DNA of 64,000 bases from Polyangiaceae bacterium (lineage in GTDB: Bacteria > Myxococcota_A > Polyangia > Polyangiales > Polyangiaceae): NCBI GenBank assembly GCA_025936115.1, contig JAICTZ010000017.1:1-64000 (forward strand), in the 5' to 3' direction. The position numbers and the translations under genes are program-made. The notes under the pieces were generated by a model. That model saw only the letters and a program-made list of their open reading frames with translations. It made no database searches and was not told the origin of the DNA. Below, in pieces: positions 1-10,160 of the stretch (position 1 is its first letter; each line of letters starts with the position of its first letter).

Positions 1-2
1 AG

Positions 3-140
3 ATGGTGATGCCGGGGGACAACATCACGATGGAGATCGAGCTCATCACCAGCGTCGCGCTCGAAGAGCAGATGCGCTTCGCCATTCGCGAAGGCGGCAA
101 GACCGTCGGCGCCGGCGTCGTCACCAAGATCCTGGAGTAG
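3..140 (+). CDS. tuf: Elongation factor Tu, C-terminal fragment (5' truncated by window edge)
   Basis: Frame 3 reads [45 protein letters not shown], the characteristic EF-Tu C-terminus, immediately upstream of rpsJ. Confidence 0.95.
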   Translation: MVMPGDNITMEIELITSVALEEQMRFAIREGGKTVGAGVVTKILE

Positions 141-176
141 CGGGCAGCCCGCCCGTCGCTCCACCCCGAGAACACC

Positions 177-488
<312 letters not shown>

Positions 489-508
489 CGCTCGAGGACT
501 CCGAGAAC

Positions 509-1141
509 ATGGCGAAAGTCGACGTTTTCAATTTGAGCCGACAAAAAGTCGGCGACATCGACCTCTCCGACGAGGTGTTCGGTGCCGAAGTGAAGGAACA
601 ACTCCTTCACGAGGTGGTCGTCGCGCAGCTCGCGTCGCGCCGGCAAGGCACGCGTGCCGCCAAGGAACGCTCCGCCGTCTCCGGCTCGAGCAAGAAGATC
701 TACAAGCAGAAGGGCACCGGCCGCGCGCGGCACGGCTCGATCCGCGCGCCGCTGTTCGTGGGCGGCGGTCGAGCTCACCCGCCGAAGCCGCAGGATTGGT
801 CGTACCGCCCGCCGCGGCGCGTCCGCACCTCGGCGCTCAAGAGCGCGCTCAGCCTGATCCTGAAGGAAGGGCGTCTCACCGTGCTCGAGAACATCGATCT
901 CGGCGAGATCAAGACGCAGAAGCTCGCGGGTGTGCTCTCGACGCTGAACGCGAAGGCCGGAGCGCTCGTCGTCGACGACAAGTCGAACGAGAACCTGCGC
1001 CTCTCGATCCGCAACATGGAGCACAGCCAATTCTTGCCGCCCGAGGGCGTGAACGTTTACGACCTCTTGCGTTACCAGCACCTGATCGTGTCGAAGACGG
1101 CCGCCAAAGCCCTCGAAGCGCGCTGCTTGGAGAAGTCATGA
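509..1141 (+). CDS. rplD: 50S ribosomal protein L4
   Basis: 210 aa with [29 protein letters not shown] signature. Confidence 0.96.
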   Translation: MAKVDVFNLSRQKVGDIDLSDEVFGAEVKEQLLHEVVVAQLASRRQGTRAAKERSAVSGSSKKIYKQKGTGRARHGSIRAPLFVGGGRAHPPKPQDWSYRPPRRVRTSALKSALSLILKEGRLTVLENIDLGEIKTQKLAGVLSTLNAKAGALVVDDKSNENLRLSIRNMEHSQFLPPEGVNVYDLLRYQHLIVSKTAAKALEARCLEKS

Positions 1142-1431
1142 CCCCGTCCGACGTGATCAAGCGCCCCATCGCCCTCACCGAGAAAGCCGCGAACTTGCGC
1201 GACCACAACAAGGTCGTGTTCGAAGTGGCGCTCGATGCCAACAAGATCGAAATCCGCCACGCAGTCGAGACGCTCTTCGGCGTCAAGGTGACGGAAGTGA
1301 ACACGCTGGTTCAGCGCGGTAAGCCGCGCCGTCTCGGCCGCACCGCAGCGAAACGCCCGAACTTCAAGAAGGCGATCGTGACGCTCGCGGAAGGCAGCGA
1401 GATCCAGTTCTTCGACGAGACGAAGGAATAA
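1138..1431 (+). CDS. rplW: 50S ribosomal protein L23
   Basis: [51 protein letters not shown] overlap with rplD. Confidence 0.95.
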   Translation: MTPSDVIKRPIALTEKAANLRDHNKVVFEVALDANKIEIRHAVETLFGVKVTEVNTLVQRGKPRRLGRTAAKRPNFKKAIVTLAEGSEIQFFDETKE

Positions 1432-1436
1432 CGACG

Positions 1437-2267
1437 ATGGGCATCCGCCAATTCAAACCCACCTCTGCAGGTCGCCGCTTCTTCATGGTGAGCGACTTCG
1501 CCGAGATCACGACGGACGTGCCGCAGCGCTCGCTGCTCGAGGCCAAGTCGTCGAGCGGCGGCCGTAATCACTACGGTCGCATCACGTCGCGCTTCCGCGG
1601 CGGTGGTCACAAGCGCCAGTACCGCGTCATCGACTTCAAGCGCGAGAAGATCGGCGTGCCGGCCAAGGTCGCGGAAATCGAGTACGACCCCAACCGCACG
1701 GCGCGCATCGCGCTGCTCTTCTACGCCGACGGCGAGAAGCGCTATATCCTCGCCCCCGACGGCTTGAAGCAGGGCGATACCGTGATCTCGAGCAAGCACG
1801 CTGACATCCGCCCCGGCAACTCGATGCCGGTCGGTGAAATCCCGGCCGGCACGATGATCCACAACGTCGAGATGAAGAAGGGCCGTGGCGGCCAGCTCGT
1901 CCGCTCCGCGGGCGTCGCCGCTCAATTGATGGCCAAAGACGGCAACTACGCGCAAATCAAGCTGCCGAGCGGCGAGGTGCGCAAAATTCACGTCGAATGC
2001 CGTGCGACGGTCGGACAGGTCTCGAACCTCGAACACCAGAACATCAGCCTCGGCAAGGCTGGACGCAGCCGCTGGCTCGGCCGGCGACCGCATAACCGCG
2101 GCGTCACCATGAACCCCGTCGATCATCCGATGGGCGGTGGCGAAGGCAGGACGAGCGGCGGTCGTCACCCGTGCTCGCCGTGGGGTCAGCTAGCCAAGGG
2201 CCTCAAGACTCGCAACAACAAGCGCACCGACGGCATGATCATCAAGCGGCGCGGGGCGAAGGGTTAG
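1437..2267 (+). CDS. rplB: 50S ribosomal protein L2
   Basis: 276 aa, [15 protein letters not shown]... [17 protein letters not shown]. Confidence 0.97.
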   Translation: MGIRQFKPTSAGRRFFMVSDFAEITTDVPQRSLLEAKSSSGGRNHYGRITSRFRGGGHKRQYRVIDFKREKIGVPAKVAEIEYDPNRTARIALLFYADGEKRYILAPDGLKQGDTVISSKHADIRPGNSMPVGEIPAGTMIHNVEMKKGRGGQLVRSAGVAAQLMAKDGNYAQIKLPSGEVRKIHVECRATVGQVSNLEHQNISLGKAGRSRWLGRRPHNRGVTMNPVDHPMGGGEGRTSGGRHPCSPWGQLAKGLKTRNNKRTDGMIIKRRGAKG

Positions 2268-2275
2268 GACTAGGA

Positions 2276-2620
2276 ATGGCACGCAGCGTAAAAAAAGGAC
2301 CGTTCGTCGACGGTCACTTGATGAAGAAGATCGACGAAGCGCAAGCGCAAGGCGCGGCGAAGAAGATCATCAAGACCTGGTCGCGCCGGTCGATGATCCT
2401 GCCCGAGGCGATCGGGCTCACCTTCGCGGTGCACAACGGCCGTAAATTCGTGCCGGTGTTCATCTCGGAGAACATGGTCGGCCACAAGCTCGGGGAGTTC
2501 GCGCCCACGCGGACGTTCCACGGGCACGTGGGCGATCGTAAGGGCGGCGGCACGCCGAGCGGCGCACCGCCTGCCGGCGCCGGCGCGAAGAAGTCGGCGG
2601 CCCCGCCGGCGAAGAAGTAA
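2276..2620 (+). CDS. rpsS: 30S ribosomal protein S19 with Ala/Pro/Lys-rich C-terminal tail
   Basis: [19 protein letters not shown]...[51 protein letters not shown]. Confidence 0.96.
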   Translation: MARSVKKGPFVDGHLMKKIDEAQAQGAAKKIIKTWSRRSMILPEAIGLTFAVHNGRKFVPVFISENMVGHKLGEFAPTRTFHGHVGDRKGGGTPSGAPPAGAGAKKSAAPPAKK

Positions 2621-2645
2621 GTCGCGCGCCGCGAGTACGCTCGAA

Positions 2646-2685
2646 ACGGCGGGCCGTTCCTGCGCGGACAGCCCGCCGTGCTTTT
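2646..2685 (+). terminator. Intrinsic terminator candidate directly after rpsS
   Basis: Perfect 9-bp stem ACGGCGGGC/GCCCGCCGT with 16-nt loop followed by gcTTTT. Confidence 0.65.
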
Positions 2686-2836
2686 GGCGCCGGGTGCACG
2701 CCGTGCTCGGTGCCGGGGCGAAGCTCTGGGATGCACTCGGCCAAAATGGGGTCGAGCCGATCCGGCAAACCCGGTCGGCTCGAGCCTGTGTTCGTTTAGC
2801 GCCTGTGCCGGCACGTCGTGCCGGCGTTGAGCCTCG

Positions 2837-4321
2837 TTAGTTCGTGCAGCAGAGCGTGCCTGCGTTCGGTTCGTTGTAGCAGCCGCCGAAGTACTGATTC
2901 GGTGACGTCGCTCCGTATCCGCAGTTCGTCCAGTTGCAAGCGTTGCCTTCGGGGTCGTGACCATTCGCCGGACAAACGCGCATCGGTTCTCCGGTGCATG
3001 CGTTGCCGCTCGTCGTCGAGACGGAGCAAGTGCCGGAGCCTCCGCCGCTATACAGCAGGTTGTCGTCCGTCCAATAGATGTGCGTCGGTACGGCGCCGTT
3101 GCGGTCCGCTACCCATTGTGCGGCCGTGCAAGCGTGGCTGCCGGCGCCGCACAATGCGTTGCGGTTCGCCCAGCTGACGCTGCCCGCGCAACCGACGGCG
3201 CCGTCGGCGAACGTCTGCTCGATGCTGCCGTCGGAGCACGAAGCCGGCTTGTCGTAGCTGGTCACCTGGACGAGCTGCGTGTTGGCGAGTGCGGCGAGGT
3301 CGACGTGATTGCCCCCAGTGAAGGATGCGGCCGGACTCGAGAAGAACGTGTTCGAGCTGAAGTTCCACCAGCCGTCGAAGTAGGTGTGACCCGTGTTCCA
3401 ATCACCTTGGTACTCGACGTTGTCGGTGCCGAGCCCGAACACCTGTTGATCGTTGCCCGTGCCGGTGAAGCTTACGACGCTCGGCGAGTCCTTGAAGGAG
3501 CCCCAGGTGACGAGCGACCAGCCCGAGTTCCAAACGCCGTTGAATTGCTGCGTGTAAGGATTTTGATCGCCGCCTTCCGCGGAGATGAGGATGCCGTACT
3601 GCATGGTCGTCGCGATGACTGGACCGCCGAGGAGTCCGCCGCCGGGCACCGCCTGCCACGCGTTCCAGCCGGAGTTCGAGTACGCCGTGAGTACGTTGTT
3701 ACTCGTGTAGTTCGCGTAGTAATAAGGATTGCCGTTGCCGCTAATCGCGAAAACGTAAAGTTTGCCTTGGTTCATCGCGAGGCTCACGTCTCCGGTATAT
3801 CCGCTGGCTAGTCCGCTGTTTGGGACTTGGTACCAAGTCGAGCTCGTGCCCGGCTGCTGGACTTGGAGCCACAGACAATTGCTGCAAGTGCCGCCGGACT
3901 GGCGCGCTGCCAAGCCGTAGAAGAAGTGGCCGTAATTGTCGGTCCAGCTGGTCAGTGCCGGAGACGAGGCGCCCAAGGTTACGCCCGGCGGGGGACTGAT
4001 CGCGCTCCAGGCCTGCCAGCCGTAGTCCATGCCCCCAAGAACGAGCCGGCTCGTGCAGTAGACGTTGTTGTTGTAGGCAGTTGCGCAGACGGACCAATCG
4101 CGATTGCGGGCGTCCGTGTAATGCGAGAGCAGCGTAGGCCTACCTTTAAAAAAGACGCCGCCGCCGACGCCTGGAATGGTGGACCACACCCCCATACCGT
4201 TGGTCGCGAGCGCTTCGTTCGTCGTTGCGAGTGGGCCGCCCTCGGTGCTGGGTGTTGACGCGCTGCACGCGGTCGAGGCGAGAAGAGACAGAGAAACCGC
4301 GAGTATCGTTGCTTTAGCCAT
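2837..4321 (-). CDS. Secreted lipoprotein with W-rich beta-propeller/lectin-like repeats and Cys-rich C-terminal domain
   Basis: MAKATILAVSLSLLASTACSAS lipobox; repeated GW..W/WNSGW motifs; Cys-rich C-terminus; AGGTAAG upstream of ATG at 4321. Confidence 0.75.
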   Translation of the reverse strand: MAKATILAVSLSLLASTACSASTPSTEGGPLATTNEALATNGMGVWSTIPGVGGGVFFKGRPTLLSHYTDARNRDWSVCATAYNNNVYCTSRLVLGGMDYGWQAWSAISPPPGVTLGASSPALTSWTDNYGHFFYGLAARQSGGTCSNCLWLQVQQPGTSSTWYQVPNSGLASGYTGDVSLAMNQGKLYVFAISGNGNPYYYANYTSNNVLTAYSNSGWNAWQAVPGGGLLGGPVIATTMQYGILISAEGGDQNPYTQQFNGVWNSGWSLVTWGSFKDSPSVVSFTGTGNDQQVFGLGTDNVEYQGDWNTGHTYFDGWWNFSSNTFFSSPAASFTGGNHVDLAALANTQLVQVTSYDKPASCSDGSIEQTFADGAVGCAGSVSWANRNALCGAGSHACTAAQWVADRNGAVPTHIYWTDDNLLYSGGGSGTCSVSTTSGNACTGEPMRVCPANGHDPEGNACNWTNCGYGATSPNQYFGGCYNEPNAGTLCCTN

Positions 4322-4545
4322 GCTTACCTTCGCGCACGCAGCCGTAGAGTGACCGCGCGGCGCCGGACCCCTCGCAAGCCGCATGCCGATACGTTTTGCC
4401 CGCGGTTCATGCACGAGCGAGCGGAGTGAAGCGTCCAGCGCGAACACTCGGCCGTGCAGCGCGAACACTCGGCCATCTCGTGCTTGCCGCGAGCGCGCCG
4501 GATGGCCCGGCTTCAGCACCGCTCGGAAGACCCAAGTCGCCGCGG

Positions 4546-5046
4546 CTAGGGCGACAAGCCGTAGACCGCTCTCCGGAAGTCGAGCGACGTCGACACGAGG
4601 ACGCTCGTCGCCAGTCCGCTGCAGAGCCAGATGCACCAGAGGGCAGTCCGTTGCCGGCGTGAGGCGCATGCGAACGCGCTTCCGAGCCATAGCGCGGTGA
4701 CGACCAGCGCCAGCACGAGAACGAGCCGTCCTTCGAGCGCACGTACTCGTGAGTACGTGACGAACACCACGGAAAGCATGCCGGCGCTTGCGTGCCAAAA
4801 TCCCTGTGGACTGCCGGTGCGCAGCATCTGGTTGCTGTGCATCGTCATCATGAGCACGATGCTGAGCTTTGCGATCGAATCGAACGCGCCGTTACGCGAA
4901 CTCAGCGGGAGCTCTGGCGAAAGCGCGTAATGCCAGCCGAGCAGAACCCCGAGAACCAAGACCACGATGATGAGAACGCTCCCCCACTTCTGGCGGTTCC
5001 TCGAAGGGACGGGCTCACGACCTCCCTCATTAGGCAGCGTGATCAT
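4546..5046 (-). CDS. Hypothetical multi-pass membrane protein
   Basis: 166 aa with several hydrophobic segments; ATGA overlap with upstream small ORF. Confidence 0.6.
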   Translation of the reverse strand: MITLPNEGGREPVPSRNRQKWGSVLIIVVLVLGVLLGWHYALSPELPLSSRNGAFDSIAKLSIVLMMTMHSNQMLRTGSPQGFWHASAGMLSVVFVTYSRVRALEGRLVLVLALVVTALWLGSAFACASRRQRTALWCIWLCSGLATSVLVSTSLDFRRAVYGLSP

Positions 5047-5441
5047 TTTTGCTCACACGCCTCCAGCAGCGCCAGGTCTTTCCCGCAACTGAGGCCCGTC
5101 GTGAGCGCGGCTGTTACACCTCCGACGAGTCCCACGATCGTTGCCGCGCTTGCGACGCCGCAAAGGGCAGCCCCGGCCGCGCTGCCGCACGCGACCGCAG
5201 CGGACCACTCCTCGGCACTGCAATCCGGCGTAGCGTCAGTCCCGCTGAACCGCTCGACGAGCTCCTGTGTGCGGAGGTCGCCCGTGATGGGTACCGGGTC
5301 GAGAGTGATGCTCGCGTTTGGCTTGCCGGCGCGAGCCTCGCCGACTGGAGCACAACTCGTTATGGACGGATCGCACGTGTCGGTATCAGTGCTGAAAGGC
5401 GTGGGAGCGCCGACGGAGCTTTCATTCGAGGGTGACGGCAT
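5043..5441 (-). CDS. Hypothetical small Cys/Ala/Gly-rich protein
   Basis: MPSPSNESSVG...SAAVACGSAAGAALCGVASAATIVGLVGGVTAALTTGLSCGKDLALLEACEQK; an upstream in-frame start at 5471 is possible. Confidence 0.55.
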   Translation of the reverse strand: MPSPSNESSVGAPTPFSTDTDTCDPSITSCAPVGEARAGKPNASITLDPVPITGDLRTQELVERFSGTDATPDCSAEEWSAAVACGSAAGAALCGVASAATIVGLVGGVTAALTTGLSCGKDLALLEACEQK

Positions 5442-5550
5442 GAGAGACCTCCAGGACCCGATTGGGTCCACATGTGGTCGTCTCGGTCAGGCGCCGCTCT
5501 GAGTTGCGTGTGTTCCGCCGGGAACAGTTCGAAACCGCGGATTCGAGCGC

Positions 5551-6876
5551 TCAGTGATAAACCGGGAATCCGAACTGTCCGGCGAGCGCCGCGAGAGACT
5601 CGAGTGACACTTCTTCGGCGGCTTGGGGGAGTGCGCACGACGTGGCGGGCCCGGGCGGCGTGACGATGAGGGGCGGACGGGTGTGTCGCGTAAAGTCGAG
5701 CGCTTCAGCCAGATTGCGCGCCGTTTGGTCCCGGACGCTGAGTGGCGCGAGCCCCCAGCGCCATTCGATGAGCTTGAGCACCGAGGTGTGATCGAACTGG
5801 AGGTGCGAGACGTGATTCGAGCGAGCCCACGGCGCGACGAGCACGGCAGGCGTGCGAAAGCCGAGGCGTCCGTCTTCGTTGCCGGCGAGGCGGTCGCTGT
5901 CGGGGATGGGCGCCGTAGGCGGCGGCACGTGATCGAAAAAGCCTCCCCATTCGTCGAAGTTGATGACGAGCACGGTGTTCCGGAATGCGGGCCCCAGCGT
6001 CACGGCGCTGTAAATCAGGTCGAGGAAGCTTTCACCTCGACGAATGTCCGCGTGCGGATGGTCGTCCGAAGAGGTGCCGCTCGATTCTTCGAGAAACGGC
6101 GGGTCGATGAACGCGACGTCCGGCAGCCGTCCCGTCAACGCGTCGCTCACGAAAGCGGCGACGGAGCGACTGATGGTCAGGTACTTCGCGCCCCAGAGCG
6201 CGAGGAACGGCACGTCGCTGTAGTAGTAGCGCCCGCTGCGCCCGGCGTCGGCGAGACGATCCCAAATCGTAGGCAGCGTGCTGATGTCGAGGGTGTTCGT
6301 CAATCGATCGACCTGCGCGGCGTGCTGGTAGATTCGGTTCGGGTACGTTTCCGCCATGATCGCGGCAAAGTAGCGGTCGAGTGTCGTCCAGCGCGGTGCA
6401 GCTTGCCCGAGGAAGCGCAGATCGTCGCGCCCGTAATAGCCAATCGAGTAGTCGTCGTTCTGGCCGGCTTTCAGCCAGCCGTCGCTCGCGCCCCCGTCGT
6501 ACTCGATGCGGCCGCCCTCGAAGGAGTGATCCGGATCCGGGTGATCGCAGCCCTGGTAATCGGGCGCGAGCCGGTGCGTCGCGTGCGAGACGCCCGTGCG
6601 ATCTTGGTACGTGAGTCCCGCTTGGCGTCCATCCGCGCCAGGCAGCCAACCGAGCAGATGATCGAAGGAGCGATTTTCCATCATCACGACGACGACGTGC
6701 TGAATGCCCGACTGCTCCGGCGTGGTCGTGAGCGTTTCATTCTCGACGCCCGGCGCTTGCGAGTCGCCACCGTCTCCGCACGCGACGAGGAGTAGCGCGG
6801 CGAGACAGAGCGCCCCGCTGCGTCGCGTGAGTCGCTCGAACCGCTCCGAATGCGTGGTCTTGCTCTCTGCCGCCAT
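5551..6876 (-). CDS. Phosphoesterase-family lipoprotein (phospholipase C / acid phosphatase-like)
   Basis: GIQHVVVVMMENRSFDHLLGWLPGADG motif; lipobox-like LLLVACGD; VLVINFDEWGGFFDHVPPP. Confidence 0.85.
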   Translation of the reverse strand: MAAESKTTHSERFERLTRRSGALCLAALLLVACGDGGDSQAPGVENETLTTTPEQSGIQHVVVVMMENRSFDHLLGWLPGADGRQAGLTYQDRTGVSHATHRLAPDYQGCDHPDPDHSFEGGRIEYDGGASDGWLKAGQNDDYSIGYYGRDDLRFLGQAAPRWTTLDRYFAAIMAETYPNRIYQHAAQVDRLTNTLDISTLPTIWDRLADAGRSGRYYYSDVPFLALWGAKYLTISRSVAAFVSDALTGRLPDVAFIDPPFLEESSGTSSDDHPHADIRRGESFLDLIYSAVTLGPAFRNTVLVINFDEWGGFFDHVPPPTAPIPDSDRLAGNEDGRLGFRTPAVLVAPWARSNHVSHLQFDHTSVLKLIEWRWGLAPLSVRDQTARNLAEALDFTRHTRPPLIVTPPGPATSCALPQAAEEVSLESLAALAGQFGFPVYH

Positions 6877-6960
6877 GTTGCGGGCGGTCCGTGCAAGAGC
6901 CGTACTTGCCGCTCATACGCGGGTGTCAGCGAAGCTGTGTCGCGTAGCCCGCTGTGAACA

Positions 6961-7515
6961 CTAGCGTCCGCGCGCCCCCGCGGGCCCCACCGCGCTTTCG
7001 GCAACGGCGAGAAAACGGGCACGCGCGACGGCGTGCTCCACGATGGGCCACGGGTAAGTCGAGCCGAGTGTGACGCCGGCGCGCTCGAGCACCGCCCGCG
7101 GGGCTTCGCTCGGGAGGTGGATGTGCGGCGCGGGAAGCTGCGCGAGCTCGGGCACCCAGCGCCGCACGTATTTGCCTGCGGGGTCGAATTTTTGGGATTG
7201 GAGCGTGGGATTGAAGACGCGAAAGTAGGGTTGAGCGTCGAGTCCCGCGCCCGCGGACCATTGCCAGCCGGCGTTGTTGTTCGCATAGTCGCCGTCGGTT
7301 AAAAAACTGGAGATAGTGCCGCTCGCCGCGCCGGTAATCGATGAGCAGGTGCTTCGTGAGAAAGCTCGCCGGGATCATGCGCGCGCGGTTGTGCACGAAA
7401 CCCTCGGCCAGGAGCTGGCGTGCGGCCGCGTCGACCACGGGGTAGCCGGTTAGACCCACACGCCCGCCAGCCGGCTTCGTCGTCCACGTACGGGAATTCG
7501 CCCCAATTCTGGCGG
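6961..7515 (-). pseudogene. Deoxyribodipyrimidine photolyase/cryptochrome C-terminal remnant, frameshifted and lacking its N-terminus
   Basis: Three reading frames together give [19 protein letters not shown] / [51 protein letters not shown] / [39 protein letters not shown]; shift at T6 homopolymer (7301-7306) and near 7460. Confidence 0.85.
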
Positions 7516-7518
7516 AAT

Positions 7519-7755
7519 GGAGGCCCGTACCGCGCCTGGTGGCACGAGCATCGCTTCCGCGCTGAGGGCCGTCACACGATCATGGAGGACCGCGCGTACT
7601 ACGCGCTGCGCTTCGGTTGGCTCGGGCGCCTCGTGCACCGTTGGTCCGTCGTGGGCGCCCTGCGGCGCATCTTCGGCTTTCGTGGTGACGCCGTGCGCTT
7701 GCGTTTCGGGGTGGCCTCGGCGCCGCTCGCTCCCCGCAGGCGAGGCGCGGCGTGA
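7519..7755 (+). pseudogene. C-terminal remnant of an SRPBCC-superfamily protein
   Basis: [64 protein letters not shown] resembles SRPBCC C-termini; N-terminal half absent at the photolyase junction. Confidence 0.6.
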
Positions 7756-8000
7756 CCAGCAGGACTGTCGAAATCGATGAGTCGCGGTGTCCGCTCGGGT
7801 CGAGCAGCGGGCTCGCGGCTCTACCGACGCGTGACTAGCGGCGCCGTCGGAACTTTAGGCCCCGTGCTGCGGCCTATCGCGCGGTGCGCGTGCTAAGAGT
7901 GTCGCCGGCGGGGCGACCCCGCGACCCCGCGACTCGGCACCTGAAGCCTGCGGTGCACTGCTCGCCGGTGCAGTACCCTGGAAAATCGTGGCCGTTAGGC

Positions 8001-8029
8001 TTGCCGACCCCAAAACCCTCTGCTAGTTA
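8001..8029 (+). promoter_or_regulatory. Weak promoter candidate for the rplV-onward operon
   Basis: TTGCCG-N17-TAGTTA; -10 is poor. Confidence 0.2.
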
Positions 8030-8223
8030 GCGCACCCCTTTGCGGGTTCTCCGAGTTCGCTCGGTAGACCCCGCCAGCCGCCCGAAAGCGGCTCGCGGTG
8101 CGGCCCACGTCAACGCGACGGGGTCGCAGCTCGGCTCCCACCGCGGGCCTTCGTAGCGGATGAGGAGTCGGGCACGGTGCCCAGAGTCCGGGGGACGACG
8201 GGTCCGAAGAAGGAAACTGTCGA

Positions 8224-8565
8224 ATGATCAGCAACGCCAAAGCCAAATTTCAACGGATTAGCCCGCGTAAAGCCCGGATGGTCGTGAACCTCGTCCGTGG
8301 TCGCGACGCATCCGAGGCTCTGCAACTGCTCGAGTTCACGCCGAAGGCGGGCGCCCCCTTCGTGCGCAAGGTGCTCGCGAGCGCAGTCGCCAACGCCAAG
8401 CAGAAGCGTCCGGGCGTCGATGTCGACACGCTGTTCGTCAGCAAAATCGCCGTCGACAAGGCGCCGAACTCCAACATGCGCCGCTGGCGCCCGCGCGCTC
8501 AAGGCCGCGCCACCCAAATCCAAAAGGGCGTCAGTCACATCGTCATCGAGCTGGACGAAAGATGA
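8224..8565 (+). CDS. rplV: 50S ribosomal protein L22
   Basis: MISNAKAKFQRISPRKARMVVNLVRGR...; GAAGGA upstream. Confidence 0.96.
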   Translation: MISNAKAKFQRISPRKARMVVNLVRGRDASEALQLLEFTPKAGAPFVRKVLASAVANAKQKRPGVDVDTLFVSKIAVDKAPNSNMRRWRPRAQGRATQIQKGVSHIVIELDER

Positions 8566-8665
8566 TTGCGTTCATGAATTCTCCGTCTGCGGATTCGCAC
8601 GCCGTGCCCGACGCCAACGCGAAGGGATTGGCCGCGGCGGAGCTGCGGCCCGGGACGACTCTTCG

Positions 8666-8750
8666 GTCTTGGCAAAGCAGATCTCGATCGGCGCGAGCGG
8701 CCTCGAGCCGACGAAATAAACCGGCGAGGCCGGCGCAGTTTGGCTCGCGG
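8666..8750 (+). repeat. Diverged intergenic repeat copy 1 (rplV-rpsC gap)
   Basis: GTCTTGG..CAGATCTCGATCGGCGCGAGCG-N20-ACCGGCGAGGCCGGCGCAG..TGGCTCG, aligns with 14706-14787(-) and 16993-17080(+). Confidence 0.7.
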
Positions 8751-8826
8751 TTCGCGATGGTCGCGACACGGCGCGGGCTCGCCAAACAGAAGTCAAACCA
8801 AGTTTCTGCGCTCGTCTAGGTAACCC

Positions 8827-9519
8827 ATGGGACAAAAGACTCATCCGTATGGATTTCGTCTGGGGGTCATTAAGACCTGGACGAGCAAGTGGTACGAGGA
8901 CAAGCGCTACACGCAGTGGCTGCACGAAGACATCCGCATCAAGCGTGCCGTCAAGGAGTACCTCTACAACGCGAACGTCGCGGGTGTTGAGGTCGAGCGC
9001 GCCGCCAACAAGGCGAAGGTCATCGTCTACACCGCGCGCCCCGGCATGGTGATCGGCAAGGGCGGCAAAGGCATCGAGGTGCTGAAGACCGGCAACCTCA
9101 CGACCGCCGCCAAGGGCGAGACCAAGTTCCAGGGCGTGCAGGCGCTCACGACGAACGAGGTGTTCATCGACGTGCAGGAGGTGCGCAAGGCCGAAACCAA
9201 CGCGCAGCTCGTCGCCGAGAACATCGCGACCCAGCTCGAGCGCCGCATCGCGTTCCGCCGCGCCATGAAGAAGGCGATGACGACGGCGATGAAGTTCGGC
9301 GCCAAGGGCATCCGCGTGCGCTGCGCCGGCCGCCTCGGCGGCTCCGAAATGGGCCGCGTCGATGGTTACCGCGAGGGGCGCGTTCCGCTCCACACGCTGC
9401 GCGCCGACGTGGACTACGGCCAGGCCGAGGCCCGCACCACCTACGGCGTCATCGGCGTCAAAGTTTGGATCTTCAAGGGCGAAGTCCTGCAGCGCAAGGC
9501 TCGCCGGATTTTGGAGTAG
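8827..9519 (+). CDS. rpsC: 30S ribosomal protein S3
   Basis: [28 protein letters not shown]... Confidence 0.97.
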   Translation: MGQKTHPYGFRLGVIKTWTSKWYEDKRYTQWLHEDIRIKRAVKEYLYNANVAGVEVERAANKAKVIVYTARPGMVIGKGGKGIEVLKTGNLTTAAKGETKFQGVQALTTNEVFIDVQEVRKAETNAQLVAENIATQLERRIAFRRAMKKAMTTAMKFGAKGIRVRCAGRLGGSEMGRVDGYREGRVPLHTLRADVDYGQAEARTTYGVIGVKVWIFKGEVLQRKARRILE

Positions 9520-9522
9520 CCG

Positions 9523-9942
9523 ATGTCGCAGCTATCCCCCAAGCGGACCAAGTTCCGCAAGCAGCAGAAGGGCAAGAACCGCGGCATCGCCTGGACGGGT
9601 TCCGACGTCTCCTTCGGTGACTTCGGCCTGCAGGCGGTCGGTCGTTGCAAGCTCTCGTCGCGCCAGATCGAGGCGGGCCGTATGGCGATTCAGCGGCACG
9701 TCAAGCGCGCCGGCAAGCTCTGGATCCGCGTGTTCCCCGACAAGCCGGTGACCAAGAAGCCGCTCGAAGTCCGCATGGGCTCCGGCAAAGGCGCCGTCGA
9801 AGGCTGGGTCGCGGTGATCAAGCCGGGCCGCGTGCTGTTCGAGATCTCCGGCGTGCCGGAGAAGGACGCGCGCGACGCCTTCCGCTTGGCGGCGGCGAAG
9901 TTGCCGCTCGAGACGCGCGTTTTGGCCCGCGACACGGAGTGA
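9523..9942 (+). CDS. rplP: 50S ribosomal protein L16
   Basis: [26 protein letters not shown]... Confidence 0.97.
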   Translation: MSQLSPKRTKFRKQQKGKNRGIAWTGSDVSFGDFGLQAVGRCKLSSRQIEAGRMAIQRHVKRAGKLWIRVFPDKPVTKKPLEVRMGSGKGAVEGWVAVIKPGRVLFEISGVPEKDARDAFRLAAAKLPLETRVLARDTE

Positions 9943-10160
9943 TGACGATGAAGGCGAAAGACCTCCGCGAGCGGACCACCGAGGATCTCGGCGAGCTCCG
10001 CCTGCAACTCGAGAAAGACTTGTTCTCGTACCGAATGAAGAACCACACCGGACAGCTCGAAGACACGAGCCTGCTCGGCAAGACGCGGCGCGACCTCGCG
10101 CGCATCAAGCTCATCTTGCGTGAGCGTGAGCCCGCCGCTGCTCAAGGAGGCGCGTCGTGA
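9942..10160 (+). CDS. rpmC: 50S ribosomal protein L29
   Basis: [63 protein letters not shown]. Confidence 0.93.
   Translation: MTMKAKDLRERTTEDLGELRLQLEKDLFSYRMKNHTGQLEDTSLLGKTRRDLARIKLILREREPAAAQGGAS

Noticed and set aside
8562-8819. ORF of 85 aa between rplV and rpsC
   Set aside because: Composition is non-protein-like and it covers the intergenic repeat. A stop interrupts another frame (TK*), and the three repeat copies do not share a conserved reading frame.
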